NCBI RefSeq assembly: GCF_027922165.1
Contig: NZ_BSFD01000001.1
Coordinates: 440,780 to 504,779, forward strand
DNA from: Brevundimonas intermedia
GTDB taxonomy: Bacteria; Pseudomonadota; Alphaproteobacteria; Caulobacterales; Caulobacteraceae
Reading direction: 5' to 3'
Length of the DNA stretch: 64,000 nt
This document shows positions 35,462 to 44,669 of this stretch, piece by piece. Under the pieces are notes generated by a model that was not told where the DNA came from, ran no database searches, and saw only the letters and a list, made by a program, of their open reading frames with translations. The first letter of the stretch is position 1. Each line of letters starts with the position of its first letter. The translations under genes were made by a program, and so were the position numbers.

Positions 35462-35925
35462 TGCGGCGTGGTTTCCGAAGCAGGCTTCTCAGCCGCGGCC
35501 TGGGCGCACACGTCGCCAGGCACGACGGCGAACCCCAGATAGCCGGGCAGTTCGGCCACAGCGGTCTTGGTCGTGTCGTAGAAGGCGACCATCTGCATGC
35601 CCTCGCAACCGCCGCCCTCGCGACGCTTGATCAGGACGACGCGGTTCTCGTCGCCGCCCGCCGCCAGCCAGCCCTTGGTCGCCAGGTCGGCGATATAGGC
35701 GTCGGCGAGGGCGCCGATCTGGCCCAGGGGCGCGGTGACGCACCAGGCCCGGCTGGCCAGATTGTTCAGCCCGCCGCAATCCGGCGAAAGCTGCGCGGGC
35801 AGCAGCAGGGCGACATCGGCCGGCTGAACCTGTGTAGGCGCGACAGGCGTCTGGACAGGCGCCTGGGCCTGAACGGCGGTCGAAAGGCTCAGCACGGCGG
35901 TCGCCGCCAGCAGGCTACGGATCAC
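35458..35925 (-). CDS. Exported hypothetical protein between trpB and trpA
   Basis: 155 residues from a GTG at 35925 that overlaps the trpB stop (GTGA); its own stop overlaps the trpA start (ATGA). A signal peptide (about 1-22, ending AVQAQA) is followed by a Pro/Gln-rich linker and a domain with four cysteines ([33 protein letters not shown]), suggesting disulfides in the periplasm. No family recognised. The longer open frame (to 36093) lies inside trpB and is rejected. Confidence 0.82.
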   Translation of the reverse strand: MIRSLLAATAVLSLSTAVQAQAPVQTPVAPTQVQPADVALLLPAQLSPDCGGLNNLASRAWCVTAPLGQIGALADAYIADLATKGWLAAGGDENRVVLIKRREGGGCEGMQMVAFYDTTKTAVAELPGYLGFAVVPGDVCAQAAAEKPASETTPQ

Positions 35926-37184
35926 AGTTCCACTCCCAGATGTTTGGCGACCTGGAAGATGTCCTTGTCGCCCCGGCCCGACATCAGCAGGACGACATCG
36001 CCGCCCTTGCCGACTTCGCGCGCCACTTCGCCCGTCCGCGCCAGGGCGTGGGCCGGTTCCAGCGCCGGAATGATGCCTTCCAGTTTCGAGCAAAGCTGGA
36101 AGGCCTCCAGCGCCTCATTGTCCGTCGCCGACCGATACTCGGCCCGGCCGATGTCGTGCAGCCAGGCGTGCTCCGGCCCAATGCCGGGATAGTCCAGCCC
36201 GGCCGAAATCGAATGCCCCTCGACGATATTGCCGTCGTCGTCTTGCAGCAGATAGGTCCGGTTGCCGTGCAGCACGCCCGACCGCCCGCCCTTCAGCGAC
36301 GCCGCGTGGTCCGGCGTATCCAGCCCATGGCCCGCCGCCTCCACGCCGATCAGGCGCACGGCCTCATCCTCGATGAAGGGGTGGAAGGCGCCGATGGCGT
36401 TCGATCCGCCGCCGATACAGGCCACGACGGCCTCGGGCAGCTTGCCCATCCGGGCCATCGACTGGGTCTTGATCTCCTTGCCGATCACCGACTGGAAGTC
36501 GCGAACCATGGCCGGATAGGGGTGCGGACCCGCCGCCGTGCCGATGATGTAATAGGTGTCCGAGACGTTGGTCACCCAGTCGCGCATCGCCTCGTTCATC
36601 GCGTCCTTCAGGGTCGCAGCGCCGGCCGTGACCGAGAAGACTTCCGAGCCCAGCAGACGCATGCGGAACACGTTCGGCTGCTGCCGCTCCACGTCCACCG
36701 CGCCCATATAGACGGTGCAGGGCAGGCCAAAGCGCGCCGACACCGTCGCGGACGCCACGCCGTGCTGACCGGCGCCCGTCTCGGCGATGATCCGCGTCTT
36801 GCCCATGCGCCGCGCCAGCAGGATCTGGCCCATGCAATTATTGATCTTGTGCGCGCCCGTGTGGTTCAGGTCCTCGCGCTTCAGCCAGATCCGCGCCCCG
36901 CCGAAATGTTCGGTCAGCCGCTCGGCGAAATACAGCGGGCTCTCGCGCCCGACATAATGGGTCAGGAACCCGTCCAACTCGGCCTGGAAGCTCGGGTCCG
37001 CCTTGGCCGCTCTATAGGCCGCGTCCAGCTCGTGGATCAGCGGCATCAAGGTCTCGGCCACGAACTGCCCGCCATAGGGACCGAACCGCCCCTGCGCGTC
37101 CGGCCAGGCATAGGCGTTGGACAGCGGCTGAGCAGGATCAGGGGTATGGATGGGGGTTTGAGCGTTCACGGTTTCGACTTTCAC
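35922..37184 (-). CDS. trpB: Tryptophan synthase beta subunit
   Basis: 420-residue PLP enzyme that joins indole and serine. The Schiff-base lysine is in [14 protein letters not shown] (about residue 115); further motifs are [15 protein letters not shown] (catalytic Glu), the PLP-phosphate loop [10 protein letters not shown], and LEPAHAL. The N-terminal extension (about 20 residues) is disordered. It lies 17 nt after trpF. Encodes half of the channelled alpha-beta complex with trpA. Confidence 0.98.
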   Translation of the reverse strand: MKVETVNAQTPIHTPDPAQPLSNAYAWPDAQGRFGPYGGQFVAETLMPLIHELDAAYRAAKADPSFQAELDGFLTHYVGRESPLYFAERLTEHFGGARIWLKREDLNHTGAHKINNCMGQILLARRMGKTRIIAETGAGQHGVASATVSARFGLPCTVYMGAVDVERQQPNVFRMRLLGSEVFSVTAGAATLKDAMNEAMRDWVTNVSDTYYIIGTAAGPHPYPAMVRDFQSVIGKEIKTQSMARMGKLPEAVVACIGGGSNAIGAFHPFIEDEAVRLIGVEAAGHGLDTPDHAASLKGGRSGVLHGNRTYLLQDDDGNIVEGHSISAGLDYPGIGPEHAWLHDIGRAEYRSATDNEALEAFQLCSKLEGIIPALEPAHALARTGEVAREVGKGGDVVLLMSGRGDKDIFQVAKHLGVEL

Positions 37185-37201
37185 GCGGAGAGGCGTCGTA
37201 A

Positions 37202-37843
37202 TTACGTCCGGCGCGCGTTTTGGATGAAGGCCGCGATCCGGTCGGCGTCCTTAACACCCGGCGCGCTTTCGACGCCAGAGGAGACGTCCAGCATCGGCGC
37301 CCCGGTGATCCTCAAGGCCTCGGCCACATTGTCGGGATTCAGGCCGCCCGCCAGGAACCAGGGATGGCGAAACGCCCGGTCCGCCAGCAGGTTCCAGTCG
37401 AAACTATGCCCCACCCCGCCGGGCAGGACCGACCCTTCCGGCGGCTTGGCGTCAAACATCAGATGATCGGCGTGATAATCCCACTCGTCGGCGGCGGCGA
37501 AGTCGTCGCCATGCCGGATCGGCAGGGCCTTGATCACCCCGGCCCCGGTCAAGGCCCGCACCTGCTCCGCGCGCGCCGGGGTCTCGGATCCGTGCAGTTG
37601 CACGAAATCCGGCTTCAGCGCCCTTGCGATCTCTTCCAGCAGGCCGTCGTCCGGATCGACCGTCACCGCCACGATCTTCGCCCGCCCCCGCGCCCGCTCG
37701 AACAGACGCGCCGCCGCCTCCGGCGCCAGATGACGCGGGCTCTTGGGAAACACCACCGCCCCCACGAAGTCCGCCCCGCCGTCCAGCGCGGCATCCAGGG
37801 TGTCGGGCGTCGTCAGGCCGCAAATCTTGATCTTGATCGTCAT
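37202..37843 (-). CDS. trpF: Phosphoribosylanthranilate isomerase
   Basis: 213-residue TIM barrel that isomerises phosphoribosylanthranilate. Catalytic cysteine in [11 protein letters not shown] (about residue 8), [18 protein letters not shown], and the second-half aspartate region [16 protein letters not shown], with [12 protein letters not shown] and DVSSGVE as phosphate loops. Its ATG overlaps the vapC stop (ATGA). Confidence 0.97.
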   Translation of the reverse strand: MTIKIKICGLTTPDTLDAALDGGADFVGAVVFPKSPRHLAPEAAARLFERARGRAKIVAVTVDPDDGLLEEIARALKPDFVQLHGSETPARAEQVRALTGAGVIKALPIRHGDDFAAADEWDYHADHLMFDAKPPEGSVLPGGVGHSFDWNLLADRAFRHPWFLAGGLNPDNVAEALRITGAPMLDVSSGVESAPGVKDADRIAAFIQNARRT

Positions 37844-38253
37844 GGCGTGATCACCGTCAATCCGATGTCTGTGGCGACCGTGGCCATGTCCTCGTCAAGG
37901 GTCGCCAGGCTGCAGCCATGCCTCGCCGCCAGCGCGAGATGAAGCGCATCGGGAGCGCGCAATCTCACGTCGTTTTTCACCAGGCGCCGCGCTTCCACCA
38001 TGTCACCGTCAACCACAGAAAGGACGACCCTGCCTCTCAACCATTGGTCCAGTAGCAGTTCGAACTCGCGCCGATCCCTGTCGCGCAGATTGCGCATACG
38101 CGTCTTCACCGCCAAGGCGGAGGAAAACTCTGTGAGGGTCCAACTGCTTATGACGAAGGCATCGACACCCGCGATCCAGACCGACGCCCGCTCGGTGTGT
38201 TTGTCGTTCTGAAATAGGGACATCAGGACGCTAGTGTCCAGATAGACGGTCAA
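37840..38253 (-). CDS. vapC: VapC-type PIN-domain toxin
   Basis: 137-residue PIN ribonuclease. The acidic site is complete: Asp about 6 (VYLDTSVLMS), Glu in SWTLTEFSSAL (about 42), Asp in LRAPDALHLALA (about 102) and Asp in LATLDEDM (about 119). VapC toxins cut tRNA or rRNA (family knowledge). The start is a TTG whose last bases overlap the antitoxin stop (TTGA); the stop overlaps the trpF start (ATGA), so the toxin lies inside the trp transcription unit. Confidence 0.9.
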   Translation of the reverse strand: MTVYLDTSVLMSLFQNDKHTERASVWIAGVDAFVISSWTLTEFSSALAVKTRMRNLRDRDRREFELLLDQWLRGRVVLSVVDGDMVEARRLVKNDVRLRAPDALHLALAARHGCSLATLDEDMATVATDIGLTVITP

Positions 38254-38495
38254 ATCTCTTCGTCCCGCATCCGGCGCAAGAGGGTCACAGAATCCATCTC
38301 CGCTTCAGACTTGATCCGCACACGTTTCAGCCAGTCCATGTCCATCGGCCCTGACGTGGGCTCGACCTCCTGCGCCGGCTCCAGTCGCGCCACAGGCACG
38401 CCGCGCCGCGTGATGGTCACGGCCTCACCCGCCAACATGCGATCCAGCAGCTTGGGCAGGTTGTTCTTGGCTTCGGCGACGGAGTAGCTGGACAT
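38250..38495 (-). CDS. vapB: Antitoxin, Phd/YefM family (VapB partner)
   Basis: About 81 residues. N-terminal Phd/YefM DNA-binding fold MSSYSVAEAKNNLPKLLDRM...AVTITRRGVPVARLEP, then a flexible C-terminus (PMDMDWLKRVRIKSE...) expected to bind the toxin. Start chosen at 38495; ATGs at 38501, 38513 and 38525 are also in frame and none has a strong ribosome site. Directly upstream of vapC with overlapping stop. Likely autoregulated. Confidence 0.88.
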   Translation of the reverse strand: MSSYSVAEAKNNLPKLLDRMLAGEAVTITRRGVPVARLEPAQEVEPTSGPMDMDWLKRVRIKSEAEMDSVTLLRRMRDEEI

Positions 38496-38532
38496 GGCCA
38501 TCAAGATAGCCATCTGATCATCCAATGTCCAA

Positions 38533-39267
38533 TCAGACGAAGATCGACGCGATCTCCTCCGGCGTCAGCAGCCGCCACTGGCCCGGCGCCAGATCGGCCG
38601 GCAGCGTCAGGCCGCCCAGCCGTTCGCGGTGCAGGGTCTCGACGTGGTTGCCGGCGGCGGCGAACATGCGCCGCACCTGGTGATAGCGGCCCTCCGTCAC
38701 CGTCAGCAGGGCCTCGGTCGGGGACACCACCTCCAGCACCGCCGGCGCCAGCGGCTTGTCCTCGCCCTCCAGCACCAGTTCGCCCGAGGCGAACAGCGCC
38801 CCTTCCGTCCCGACCAGCGGCCGCGCCAGCCCGGCGCGATAGACCTTGGCCACATGGCGTTTGGGACTGATCACCCGGTGCAGCAAATCCCCGTCATCGG
38901 TCAGCAGCAGCAGGCCCGTGGTCTGCTTGTCCAGCCGCCCGATGGTCGAGATGGCCGGATCGCGCGCCCGCCAACGTCCCGGCAGGATGTCATAGACCAG
39001 CGCGCCCTCTTCCTTGTGCGAACAGGTCATGCCCAGCGGCTTGTTCAACAGGATCACCATCCCCTGAACCGGGTCCAGCGGCTCGCCGTCGATCTCCATC
39101 CGGCTGGGCAGATCCGCCGTCACGGCGATCCGCTTCGACACGTCCGTCAGGTCCGCGCCGTCCAGAACGATCCCGCCCGCCTTGGCCATCCGCGCCATCT
39201 CGGCCCGCGAGCCATAGCCCATCGATCCCAGCAGGCGGTCGACGCGAGAGGTGGGTGTCTTGGTCAC
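38533..39267 (-). CDS. rsuA: rRNA pseudouridine synthase, RsuA family
   Basis: 244 residues: N-terminal S4 RNA-binding domain (RVDRLLGSMGYGSRAEMARMAKAGG) and a catalytic domain with the active aspartate in STIGRLDKQTTGLLLLT, LLNKPLGMTCSH, KVYRAGL and VTEGRYHQVRRMFAAAGN. This is the RsuA/RluB/E/F family; the RsuA (16S psi516) assignment is more likely than RluE/F but not proven. Ends 37 nt before vapB, so possibly the first gene of the run. Confidence 0.9.
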   Translation of the reverse strand: MTKTPTSRVDRLLGSMGYGSRAEMARMAKAGGIVLDGADLTDVSKRIAVTADLPSRMEIDGEPLDPVQGMVILLNKPLGMTCSHKEEGALVYDILPGRWRARDPAISTIGRLDKQTTGLLLLTDDGDLLHRVISPKRHVAKVYRAGLARPLVGTEGALFASGELVLEGEDKPLAPAVLEVVSPTEALLTVTEGRYHQVRRMFAAAGNHVETLHRERLGGLTLPADLAPGQWRLLTPEEIASIFV

Positions 39268-39285
39268 GCCGCACCCCCAAAACCC

Positions 39286-39391
39286 GTCATCCTAGGGCTT
39301 GTCCCTAGGATCCATACCCCCGGTGCGTCCGCAGACAGCACGACCGTCGAACACCGGGCGTATGGATCCTCGCCACAAGGGCGAGGATGAC
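39286..39391. repeat. Intergenic palindrome, family A variant
   Basis: Left block 39286-39317 (GTCATCCTAGGG...GGATCCATAC) and right block 39360-39391 (GTATGGATCCTC...GAGGATGAC) pair over most of their length. Same outer GTCATCCT/AGGATGAC ends as the other family A elements but a different inner sequence. Lies between the methylase and rsuA. Confidence 0.82.
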
Positions 39392-39409
39392 GGTTTAAAG
39401 CAGGGCGGC

Positions 39410-40321
39410 TCACTTCACCGCCTCGAACAGCTTGTACCCGCCCGAATCCGCGACCAGCCGCACCCGGTTGAACGCCGTATTCAGCTCAGCCTCGTACGGC
39501 AGGTGCCGGTTCGCCACGATCCAGGCGGCCCCGCCCTTCTTCAGCAGTTCGGCGGCCTTGCGGATAAAGGCCTGGCCCAGCCGGCGATCCTCCGCCCCGC
39601 CGTCATGGAAGGGCGGATTGCTGATGATGAAGTTCAGCTCGCCCTCCGCCACCATCGTCCGCACATCCGCCCATTCGATGGTCGCGCGCGGGTCTTCGAC
39701 GTTCTTCCGCGCCGCCTCAACCGCCCGGCGGTCCAGGTCGATCAGCCTCAGCGACGTCACCGCCGACGACCGCAGAGCCACCGTCGCCAGCGCTCCATAG
39801 CCGCAGCCCAGATCGACGCCCGCCCCCTTCAGCGCCGGCATATGCTGCGCCAGCAGGGCCGAACCCACGTCGATCCGGTCCCAGGCGAACACGCCCGGCT
39901 GCGACCAGGCCTCCAGCCCCGGCACGATCCGCGCCGCGCCCTCGGCTATGGCCTCGTCGATCCCGGCCATCGTCTCGGGCTTGATCACGATACAGCGGCG
40001 GTGGTGCGCCTTGGCCGTCTCGCCGACCTCGACGCCGAAGCCGGTCAGCTCCTTCTTCAGCCGCGACCCGCCCTTGTCCTTCAGCGCCATGACGTCCAGC
40101 CGCCCGCCGACCTTCAGCGCTCTCAGCGCCAGGGCCAGGGTGTAGCGCCGCTCCAGCACGCCGGGCGGGGCGTAGATCATGATGTCGTCGACCGAAGCCT
40201 CGGGCACGGTCTCAAGCGCGGTGGAGCCGGGGATCAGAGGCGAGGTCTGGATCGCGGCGCCCGCTCCAGTGCTGGGTGGATCGAAGACGACCGGCGGTCG
40301 GCCGTAAAGAAGCGTGGTCAT
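39410..40321 (-). CDS. Class I SAM methyltransferase, RsmC-like
   Basis: 303 residues with an N-terminal half lacking an intact SAM motif (the RsmC/RlmG tandem-domain layout) and a C-terminal Rossmann domain: VDLGCGYGALATVAL (motif I), LIDLDRRAVEAAR, and the guanine-N2 methylase motif FIISNPPFHDGG. Likely 16S rRNA m2G1207 methyltransferase (inference from architecture). Preceded on its strand by a small low-GC ORF. Confidence 0.87.
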   Translation of the reverse strand: MTTLLYGRPPVVFDPPSTGAGAAIQTSPLIPGSTALETVPEASVDDIMIYAPPGVLERRYTLALALRALKVGGRLDVMALKDKGGSRLKKELTGFGVEVGETAKAHHRRCIVIKPETMAGIDEAIAEGAARIVPGLEAWSQPGVFAWDRIDVGSALLAQHMPALKGAGVDLGCGYGALATVALRSSAVTSLRLIDLDRRAVEAARKNVEDPRATIEWADVRTMVAEGELNFIISNPPFHDGGAEDRRLGQAFIRKAAELLKKGGAAWIVANRHLPYEAELNTAFNRVRLVADSGGYKLFEAVK

Positions 40322-40392
40322 GCCCGCCCCTTAGAGGTTGGGGACGAAAATCGCCAGCCGCTGGAGGATGACCACCAGGAACATCGGCACGA

Positions 40393-40659
40393 TCAACGCA
40401 ATCGCTTCAGGGCCAACGCAAGCCAGGATCCGATGAATGGAGAAATGACCGCAGATATCATCACAAAAATATTTACCCGGCCATTTTCCAGTAGAGACGC
40501 CAAGTATGTTCCCGCGAACATCACAGATACGAAAAGGCCGCAAAACCACGCCGACCTCGTAGTGTACATCTCAAATCGCACTGACAAAATCACCGCACCG
40601 ATCAAGGCGAACAGTGGAAACCACACCCATTTGCTCAGCGGCAGCAACGTCCAGTCCAT
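40393..40659 (-). CDS. Small three-TM membrane protein in a low-GC pocket
   Basis: 88 residues, ATG with GGGGAT upstream. Three hydrophobic segments (about 10-28, 37-54, 66-84) linked by short polar loops. The stretch has markedly lower GC than its neighbours (by eye near 50 percent), suggesting foreign origin. An overlapping frame downstream (40331-40549) ends in another membrane-like stretch (IALIVPMFLVVILQRLA), so a frameshifted or longer gene is possible. Family not recognised. Confidence 0.6.
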   Translation of the reverse strand: MDWTLLPLSKWVWFPLFALIGAVILSVRFEMYTTRSAWFCGLFVSVMFAGTYLASLLENGRVNIFVMISAVISPFIGSWLALALKRLR

Positions 40660-40739
40660 CTGACAATCCCCATCGCGCCGCTAAATGCTCCAGGTCGTCA
40701 GCCGACGAGCCAGAATTTCACCCACAGCTAGCGTCCAGC

Positions 40740-41540
40740 TCAGAACCCGGCCTGCAACAGCGCCAGCCCGACCACCCCGACCACGATCCGCCACCAGGCA
40801 AAGGGCGCAAACCCGTGCTTGGACACGAAATCCAGCAAGAACCGCACCACCACCAGGGCCGTCAGGAAGGCCACCAGGAAGCCCACCGCGATCAAGCCGA
40901 CGTCGCTGAAATCCAGCGTCTTGTGGTTCTTCAGCAGGTCATAGGCCACCGCCGCCCCCATGGTGGGCAGGGCCAGGAAGAAGCTGAACTCGGCCGCCGA
41001 CCGCTTGTCGGTCTTCAGCATCAGGCCGCCGGCGATGGTGGCGCCCGAGCGCGACACGCCGGGGATCATGGCCAGGCACTGGAACAGGCCGATCAGGAAA
41101 TAGATTCGCATCGGATACTGGTTGGCGTCCAGCCACTGGGGCCGCTTGTCCATCCGGTCCAGCGCCAGCAGGATCACCCCGCCGACGATCAGGGCGACGC
41201 ACACCACCTGCGGCGTCTCGAACAGCACGGTCTTGATGAAGTCATAGGCCAGGAAGCCGATCACCACCGCCGGCGCGAACGCAACCAGCAGGCCGATCAG
41301 GAATCGCCGCGCCTCAACATCAAAGGGCCAGCGCGTCGCCAGGGTCCACAGCCGCTTGAAATAGACGCTGACGATGGCCAGCAGGGCGCCCAGTTGGATA
41401 ACGATCTCGAACGTCTTGCCCGAGCTCTCGAACCCCATGAAATGGCCGAGCAGAAGCATGTGCCCCGTCGAGGACACCGGAATGAACTCGGTCAGTCCTT
41501 CGACCAGACCAAGAATGATCGCCGCAAGCCAGTCAGACAT
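40740..41540 (-). CDS. uppP: Undecaprenyl-diphosphate phosphatase UppP/BacA
   Basis: 266-residue polytopic membrane phosphatase that recycles the undecaprenyl carrier for peptidoglycan. Signature [20 protein letters not shown] (catalytic Glu-rich motif) and [14 protein letters not shown] (second motif). About eight TM helices. Downstream of the citrate-synthase-like gene with a 24-nt gap, so it may be cotranscribed with it. Confidence 0.96.
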   Translation of the reverse strand: MSDWLAAIILGLVEGLTEFIPVSSTGHMLLLGHFMGFESSGKTFEIVIQLGALLAIVSVYFKRLWTLATRWPFDVEARRFLIGLLVAFAPAVVIGFLAYDFIKTVLFETPQVVCVALIVGGVILLALDRMDKRPQWLDANQYPMRIYFLIGLFQCLAMIPGVSRSGATIAGGLMLKTDKRSAAEFSFFLALPTMGAAVAYDLLKNHKTLDFSDVGLIAVGFLVAFLTALVVVRFLLDFVSKHGFAPFAWWRIVVGVVGLALLQAGF

Positions 41541-41564
41541 GTGATCCCCTGAGAGCCGGGGTGT

Positions 41565-42734
41565 TCAGTGGGAGCCCGGCTCAGGCCCCACATAGCGCAA
41601 TCTGGCCCGGATAGGCGAGCCGTCCGTGGCCTGATCCACCGCATGGGCCAGCAGACCGATCAGACGCCCCAGCACCAGCAGGTCGCCCGCCCCCGTCGGC
41701 CCCAGGTCCAGTCGCCGCGCGGTCAGGGCCAGGGCCAGGGCGAAACTCGCCGCCTGTCCCCCTGCCGCCTCGCCCTCGCTCAACACCGCCCTCAGGTCGG
41801 CGGGCAGGTCCGCAGGCTCCAGCAGGGCCGGAACGCGCGGATCGACCCGACCGAACTCGGCCGCCGCCCCGAAACCGGGCACGCCGCCCCTCAGCCCGAT
41901 CCAGCGCCGGGCCGCCCCGTCCGGATCGCGCCGCGCCTCGCCGACATAGGCGGTCACCTCGTCCATCTCCGTCAGCGCCCGGCCCGACAGGGTCGTCACG
42001 CCCGCCATCACCGCCCCGGCCAGGGGCGCCCCGCCGCCGGCCGCCGCCCGCGCCGCCAGCACGGCTTCATCCAGACCGCACTCGGCCCCCAGGACCAGGG
42101 CCCGGCGGATCAGATGGCTGTCGCGCTCCGCGGTCTTGAACCCGCGCGCCAGCCGCTGGTGCAGATAAAGGCGCGGGCCCGGGCCGGACACGCTGTCCAC
42201 CACCTCGCTCAGCAGCGAGGCCGCCTCGCGCTTCAGGCTGGCCGCGTCATGCGCCCGCAGCGACCGGTCCTCGATGGCGCGCCGACCCAGCACGGCCAGC
42301 ACCCGCCTCTGGGTCGCGCCGCCGACGATGGGATCGATCCGGGGCTTCAACTCGGCGAAGGGATCGGCCTCGCGTGCGTCCCACAGGGTGCGCGCCGCCG
42401 CCTCCGCCGTGACGGCCTCGGACATCTGGACCGTGTCCAGACCGCGATAGAACAGCCGTCCGTCGACGATCAGGGACACCGACGACTGGATGTCCGCCTC
42501 GCCGCGCGCCGCCGCCCCCACGACCGGCCGGCGCACTTCAGACGCCTCCGCCTCCTCGCCCTCGCCGCACATCCGCGCGACGTCGGACACGGCGTACAGG
42601 CTGCGTCGGGGATCCGTAGGGTCCGGCCGGGCCGCGATCCGACCCCGGCTGACATAGGCGTACAGGGTCTGGGCCTTTACCCCCAATCGGGTCAGGGCCT
42701 CGCTTCTCGCGATCCAACGTTCGTCAGCGCTCAT
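41565..42734 (-). CDS. HTH-citrate synthase-fold protein with lost active site
   Basis: 389 residues. An N-terminal MerR/excisionase-like winged HTH (about 1-55: ARSEALTRLGVKAQTLYAYVSRGRI...SLYAVSDVARM) is fused to a citrate-synthase-like helical domain (SLIVDGRLFYRGLDTVQMSEAV to AHAVDQATDGSPIRARLRYVG). In the usual fold the motifs DHELN, PRHGGA and GFGHPLYPxGDPR supply His, His and Asp; here the equivalent stretches read AECGLD (217-222), SGRALTE (250-256) and GFGAAAEFGRVDPR (287-300). The alignment is by eye. It is probably a pseudoenzyme, possibly a regulator. Divergent from the CDF gene. Confidence 0.82.
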   Translation of the reverse strand: MSADERWIARSEALTRLGVKAQTLYAYVSRGRIAARPDPTDPRRSLYAVSDVARMCGEGEEAEASEVRRPVVGAAARGEADIQSSVSLIVDGRLFYRGLDTVQMSEAVTAEAAARTLWDAREADPFAELKPRIDPIVGGATQRRVLAVLGRRAIEDRSLRAHDAASLKREAASLLSEVVDSVSGPGPRLYLHQRLARGFKTAERDSHLIRRALVLGAECGLDEAVLAARAAAGGGAPLAGAVMAGVTTLSGRALTEMDEVTAYVGEARRDPDGAARRWIGLRGGVPGFGAAAEFGRVDPRVPALLEPADLPADLRAVLSEGEAAGGQAASFALALALTARRLDLGPTGAGDLLVLGRLIGLLAHAVDQATDGSPIRARLRYVGPEPGSH

Positions 42735-42899
42735 GTCGTCTCCACGACCGATGCCACAAGTAGAGAACGGAAACCGACATAGCGCCGTTTCATGTCCTTA
42801 ACGCTAACGCTCCGCTTGATCCAGTTGGGGCGTTCGATTTGCTCCTGCTCGACGTCCCCCGGTTGGCTTTCCGCCACGATTGCGCGACAAGGGAGCCTG

Positions 42900-43922
42900 A
42901 TGACGACGCCGCCCGCCTCTCCGCCTGCGCCCACGCCGATCGAGGACGCCCATCTGGCGACCCGGCGCATCACGCGTCTTTCGGTCGGCGTCGCCCTGGT
43001 CCTGATCGCGCTCAAGGCCTTCGCCCTGGGCGCCTCGGGCTCGGTCTCCATCCTGGCCAGCCTGGCGGACTCGACCCTGGACCTGATCGCCTCCCTCGCG
43101 ACCTTCTACGCCGTCCGCTGGGCCGCCGCCCCGCCGGACGAGCACCACCGCTACGGCCGGGGCAAGGGTGAGGCCCTCGCCGCCCTGGTCCAGGCTGGCC
43201 TGGTCTTCGCCTCGGCCGTCTTCATCGGCTGGGAGGGGCTTCAGCGCATCTTCGACCCGCGCCCCGTCGCGTCCGGCGGCTGGGCGAGCGGGGTGGTGAT
43301 CGTGTCCATCGCCATCACCGCCTGGCTGGTCTGGATGCAGACCAGGGCGCTGAAGAAGACCGGCTCAATGGCCGTCGCGGGCGACCGCGCCCACTACGCC
43401 GCCGACCTGGCCGCCAATCTGGTGGTGCTGATCGGGGTGATCTCGGGCGCCTTCCTGAACGCGCCCGGCCTGGACGCCGCCGCCGGCCTGGTGGTCGCCG
43501 TCTGGCTGTTCTGGGGCGCGACCGGCATGCTGAAGGCCGCCGCCGACCATCTGCTGGACCGCGCTGCGCCTGAGTCCGACCGCGTCGCCGTCACCCACGC
43601 GGTCCTGGCCGATCCGCGCATCTCGGGCGTCCACCAGCTGCGCACTCGCATGGCGGGTCAGGTGATGATGGTACAGATGCACGTCGATCTGGATCCCGAA
43701 CTGACGCTGGACGCCGCCCACGCCATCGTCGTCGAGGCCGAAAACCGCATCCTCAGCCACTATCCGACCGCCGACATTCTGATCCACGCCGACCCGCGCG
43801 GCCGCCCCCGCCCCCAGCCGGCCGAGACAGCGGGCGCCTCGCCCCCGTCAGACGCCGCACCCGAGGTCAAAACCGACACCCAGGCTCCGCTCCAGCCCCG
43901 TCCCAAAGGCCCCTGGTCCTGA
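42900..43922 (+). CDS. Cation diffusion facilitator (FieF-like) transporter
   Basis: 340 residues from ATG 42900 (GGGAG site); the frame to 42792 is unsupported. Six TM helices with the CDF metal site SLADSTLDL in TM2 (DxxxD) and HYAADLAANL in TM5 (HxxxD), HRYGRGKGEALAAL between, and a cytoplasmic ferredoxin-like domain (HQLRTRMAGQVMMVQMHVDLDPELTLDAAH). Likely exports divalent metals (Fe/Zn). A Pro-rich C-terminal tail of about 45 residues is extra. Confidence 0.92.
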   Translation: MTTPPASPPAPTPIEDAHLATRRITRLSVGVALVLIALKAFALGASGSVSILASLADSTLDLIASLATFYAVRWAAAPPDEHHRYGRGKGEALAALVQAGLVFASAVFIGWEGLQRIFDPRPVASGGWASGVVIVSIAITAWLVWMQTRALKKTGSMAVAGDRAHYAADLAANLVVLIGVISGAFLNAPGLDAAAGLVVAVWLFWGATGMLKAAADHLLDRAAPESDRVAVTHAVLADPRISGVHQLRTRMAGQVMMVQMHVDLDPELTLDAAHAIVVEAENRILSHYPTADILIHADPRGRPRPQPAETAGASPPSDAAPEVKTDTQAPLQPRPKGPWS

Positions 43923-43965
43923 TCCGGTAAACGGACATTAACGGATGCCGGCGCAGTAAGCGGTG

Positions 43966-44652
43966 ATGTCCGAGTCCAGCGTCCTGTTCCATTTCGCCTT
44001 CCAGCCCGCCTCGCGCGCCGCGCGTCTGGCCCTGGGCGAAGCGCGCATCGAATGGACCGACACCCCGGTTCGTCCGTGGGAGGACGACTGCCCCGTCAAT
44101 GACCTGAACCCCTCGGGCCTGCCGCCCGTGGTCCAGACCACCGACCGCGGCCGCCCCCTGACCCTGTGCGAACTGCCCGCCGTCCTGGGCTGGATCGAGG
44201 ATCAACAGAAATCACCCCTGCTCCTGCCCGCCGACCCCGCCGAACGGGCCGAGGCGCGCCGCCTGACCGGCTGGTTCGAGCGCCGCTTCACCGACGAGGT
44301 CGACGCCGTCCTGCTGCACGAGCGGATGGAGAAACCCCTGCTCAAACTGGGTCCGCCCGAGGCCCGCGCCCTGCGCCACGGCCGCGACGCCCTCAAGTCC
44401 CATCTCGCCATGCTGGAAGAGCTGGTCGCCGCCCGCGACTGGCTGGCCGGCCGTAGGCTGAGCCAGGCCGACCTGATCGCCGCCGCCCACCTGTCGGTTC
44501 TCGACTATTTCGGCGAGGTCCAGTGGGCCAACTGGCCGTCGCTGAAGACCTGGTACTCCAAACTCAAATCCCGCCCCTGCTTCCGCCCCCTGCTGGCGGA
44601 CCGCTTCGTCGGCGTCCCCCCGTCGGCCTGGTACGCCGACCTGGATTTCTGA
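43966..44652 (+). CDS. Glutathione S-transferase family protein
   Basis: 228 residues: N-terminal thioredoxin-like domain (LFHFAFQPASRAARLALGEA, NPSGLPPVVQT, LCELPAVLGWIED) and an all-helical C-terminal domain (WLAGRRLSQADLIAAAHLSVLDYF, the N-capping-box region). ATG 43966 or GTG 43963 may start it. GST members include maleylacetoacetate isomerases, but this sequence alone does not show that; it is remote from hppD. Separated by 43 nt from the CDF gene. Confidence 0.86.
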   Translation: MSESSVLFHFAFQPASRAARLALGEARIEWTDTPVRPWEDDCPVNDLNPSGLPPVVQTTDRGRPLTLCELPAVLGWIEDQQKSPLLLPADPAERAEARRLTGWFERRFTDEVDAVLLHERMEKPLLKLGPPEARALRHGRDALKSHLAMLEELVAARDWLAGRRLSQADLIAAAHLSVLDYFGEVQWANWPSLKTWYSKLKSRPCFRPLLADRFVGVPPSAWYADLDF

Positions 44653-44669
44653 CCCGGATCAGGCCCCAT

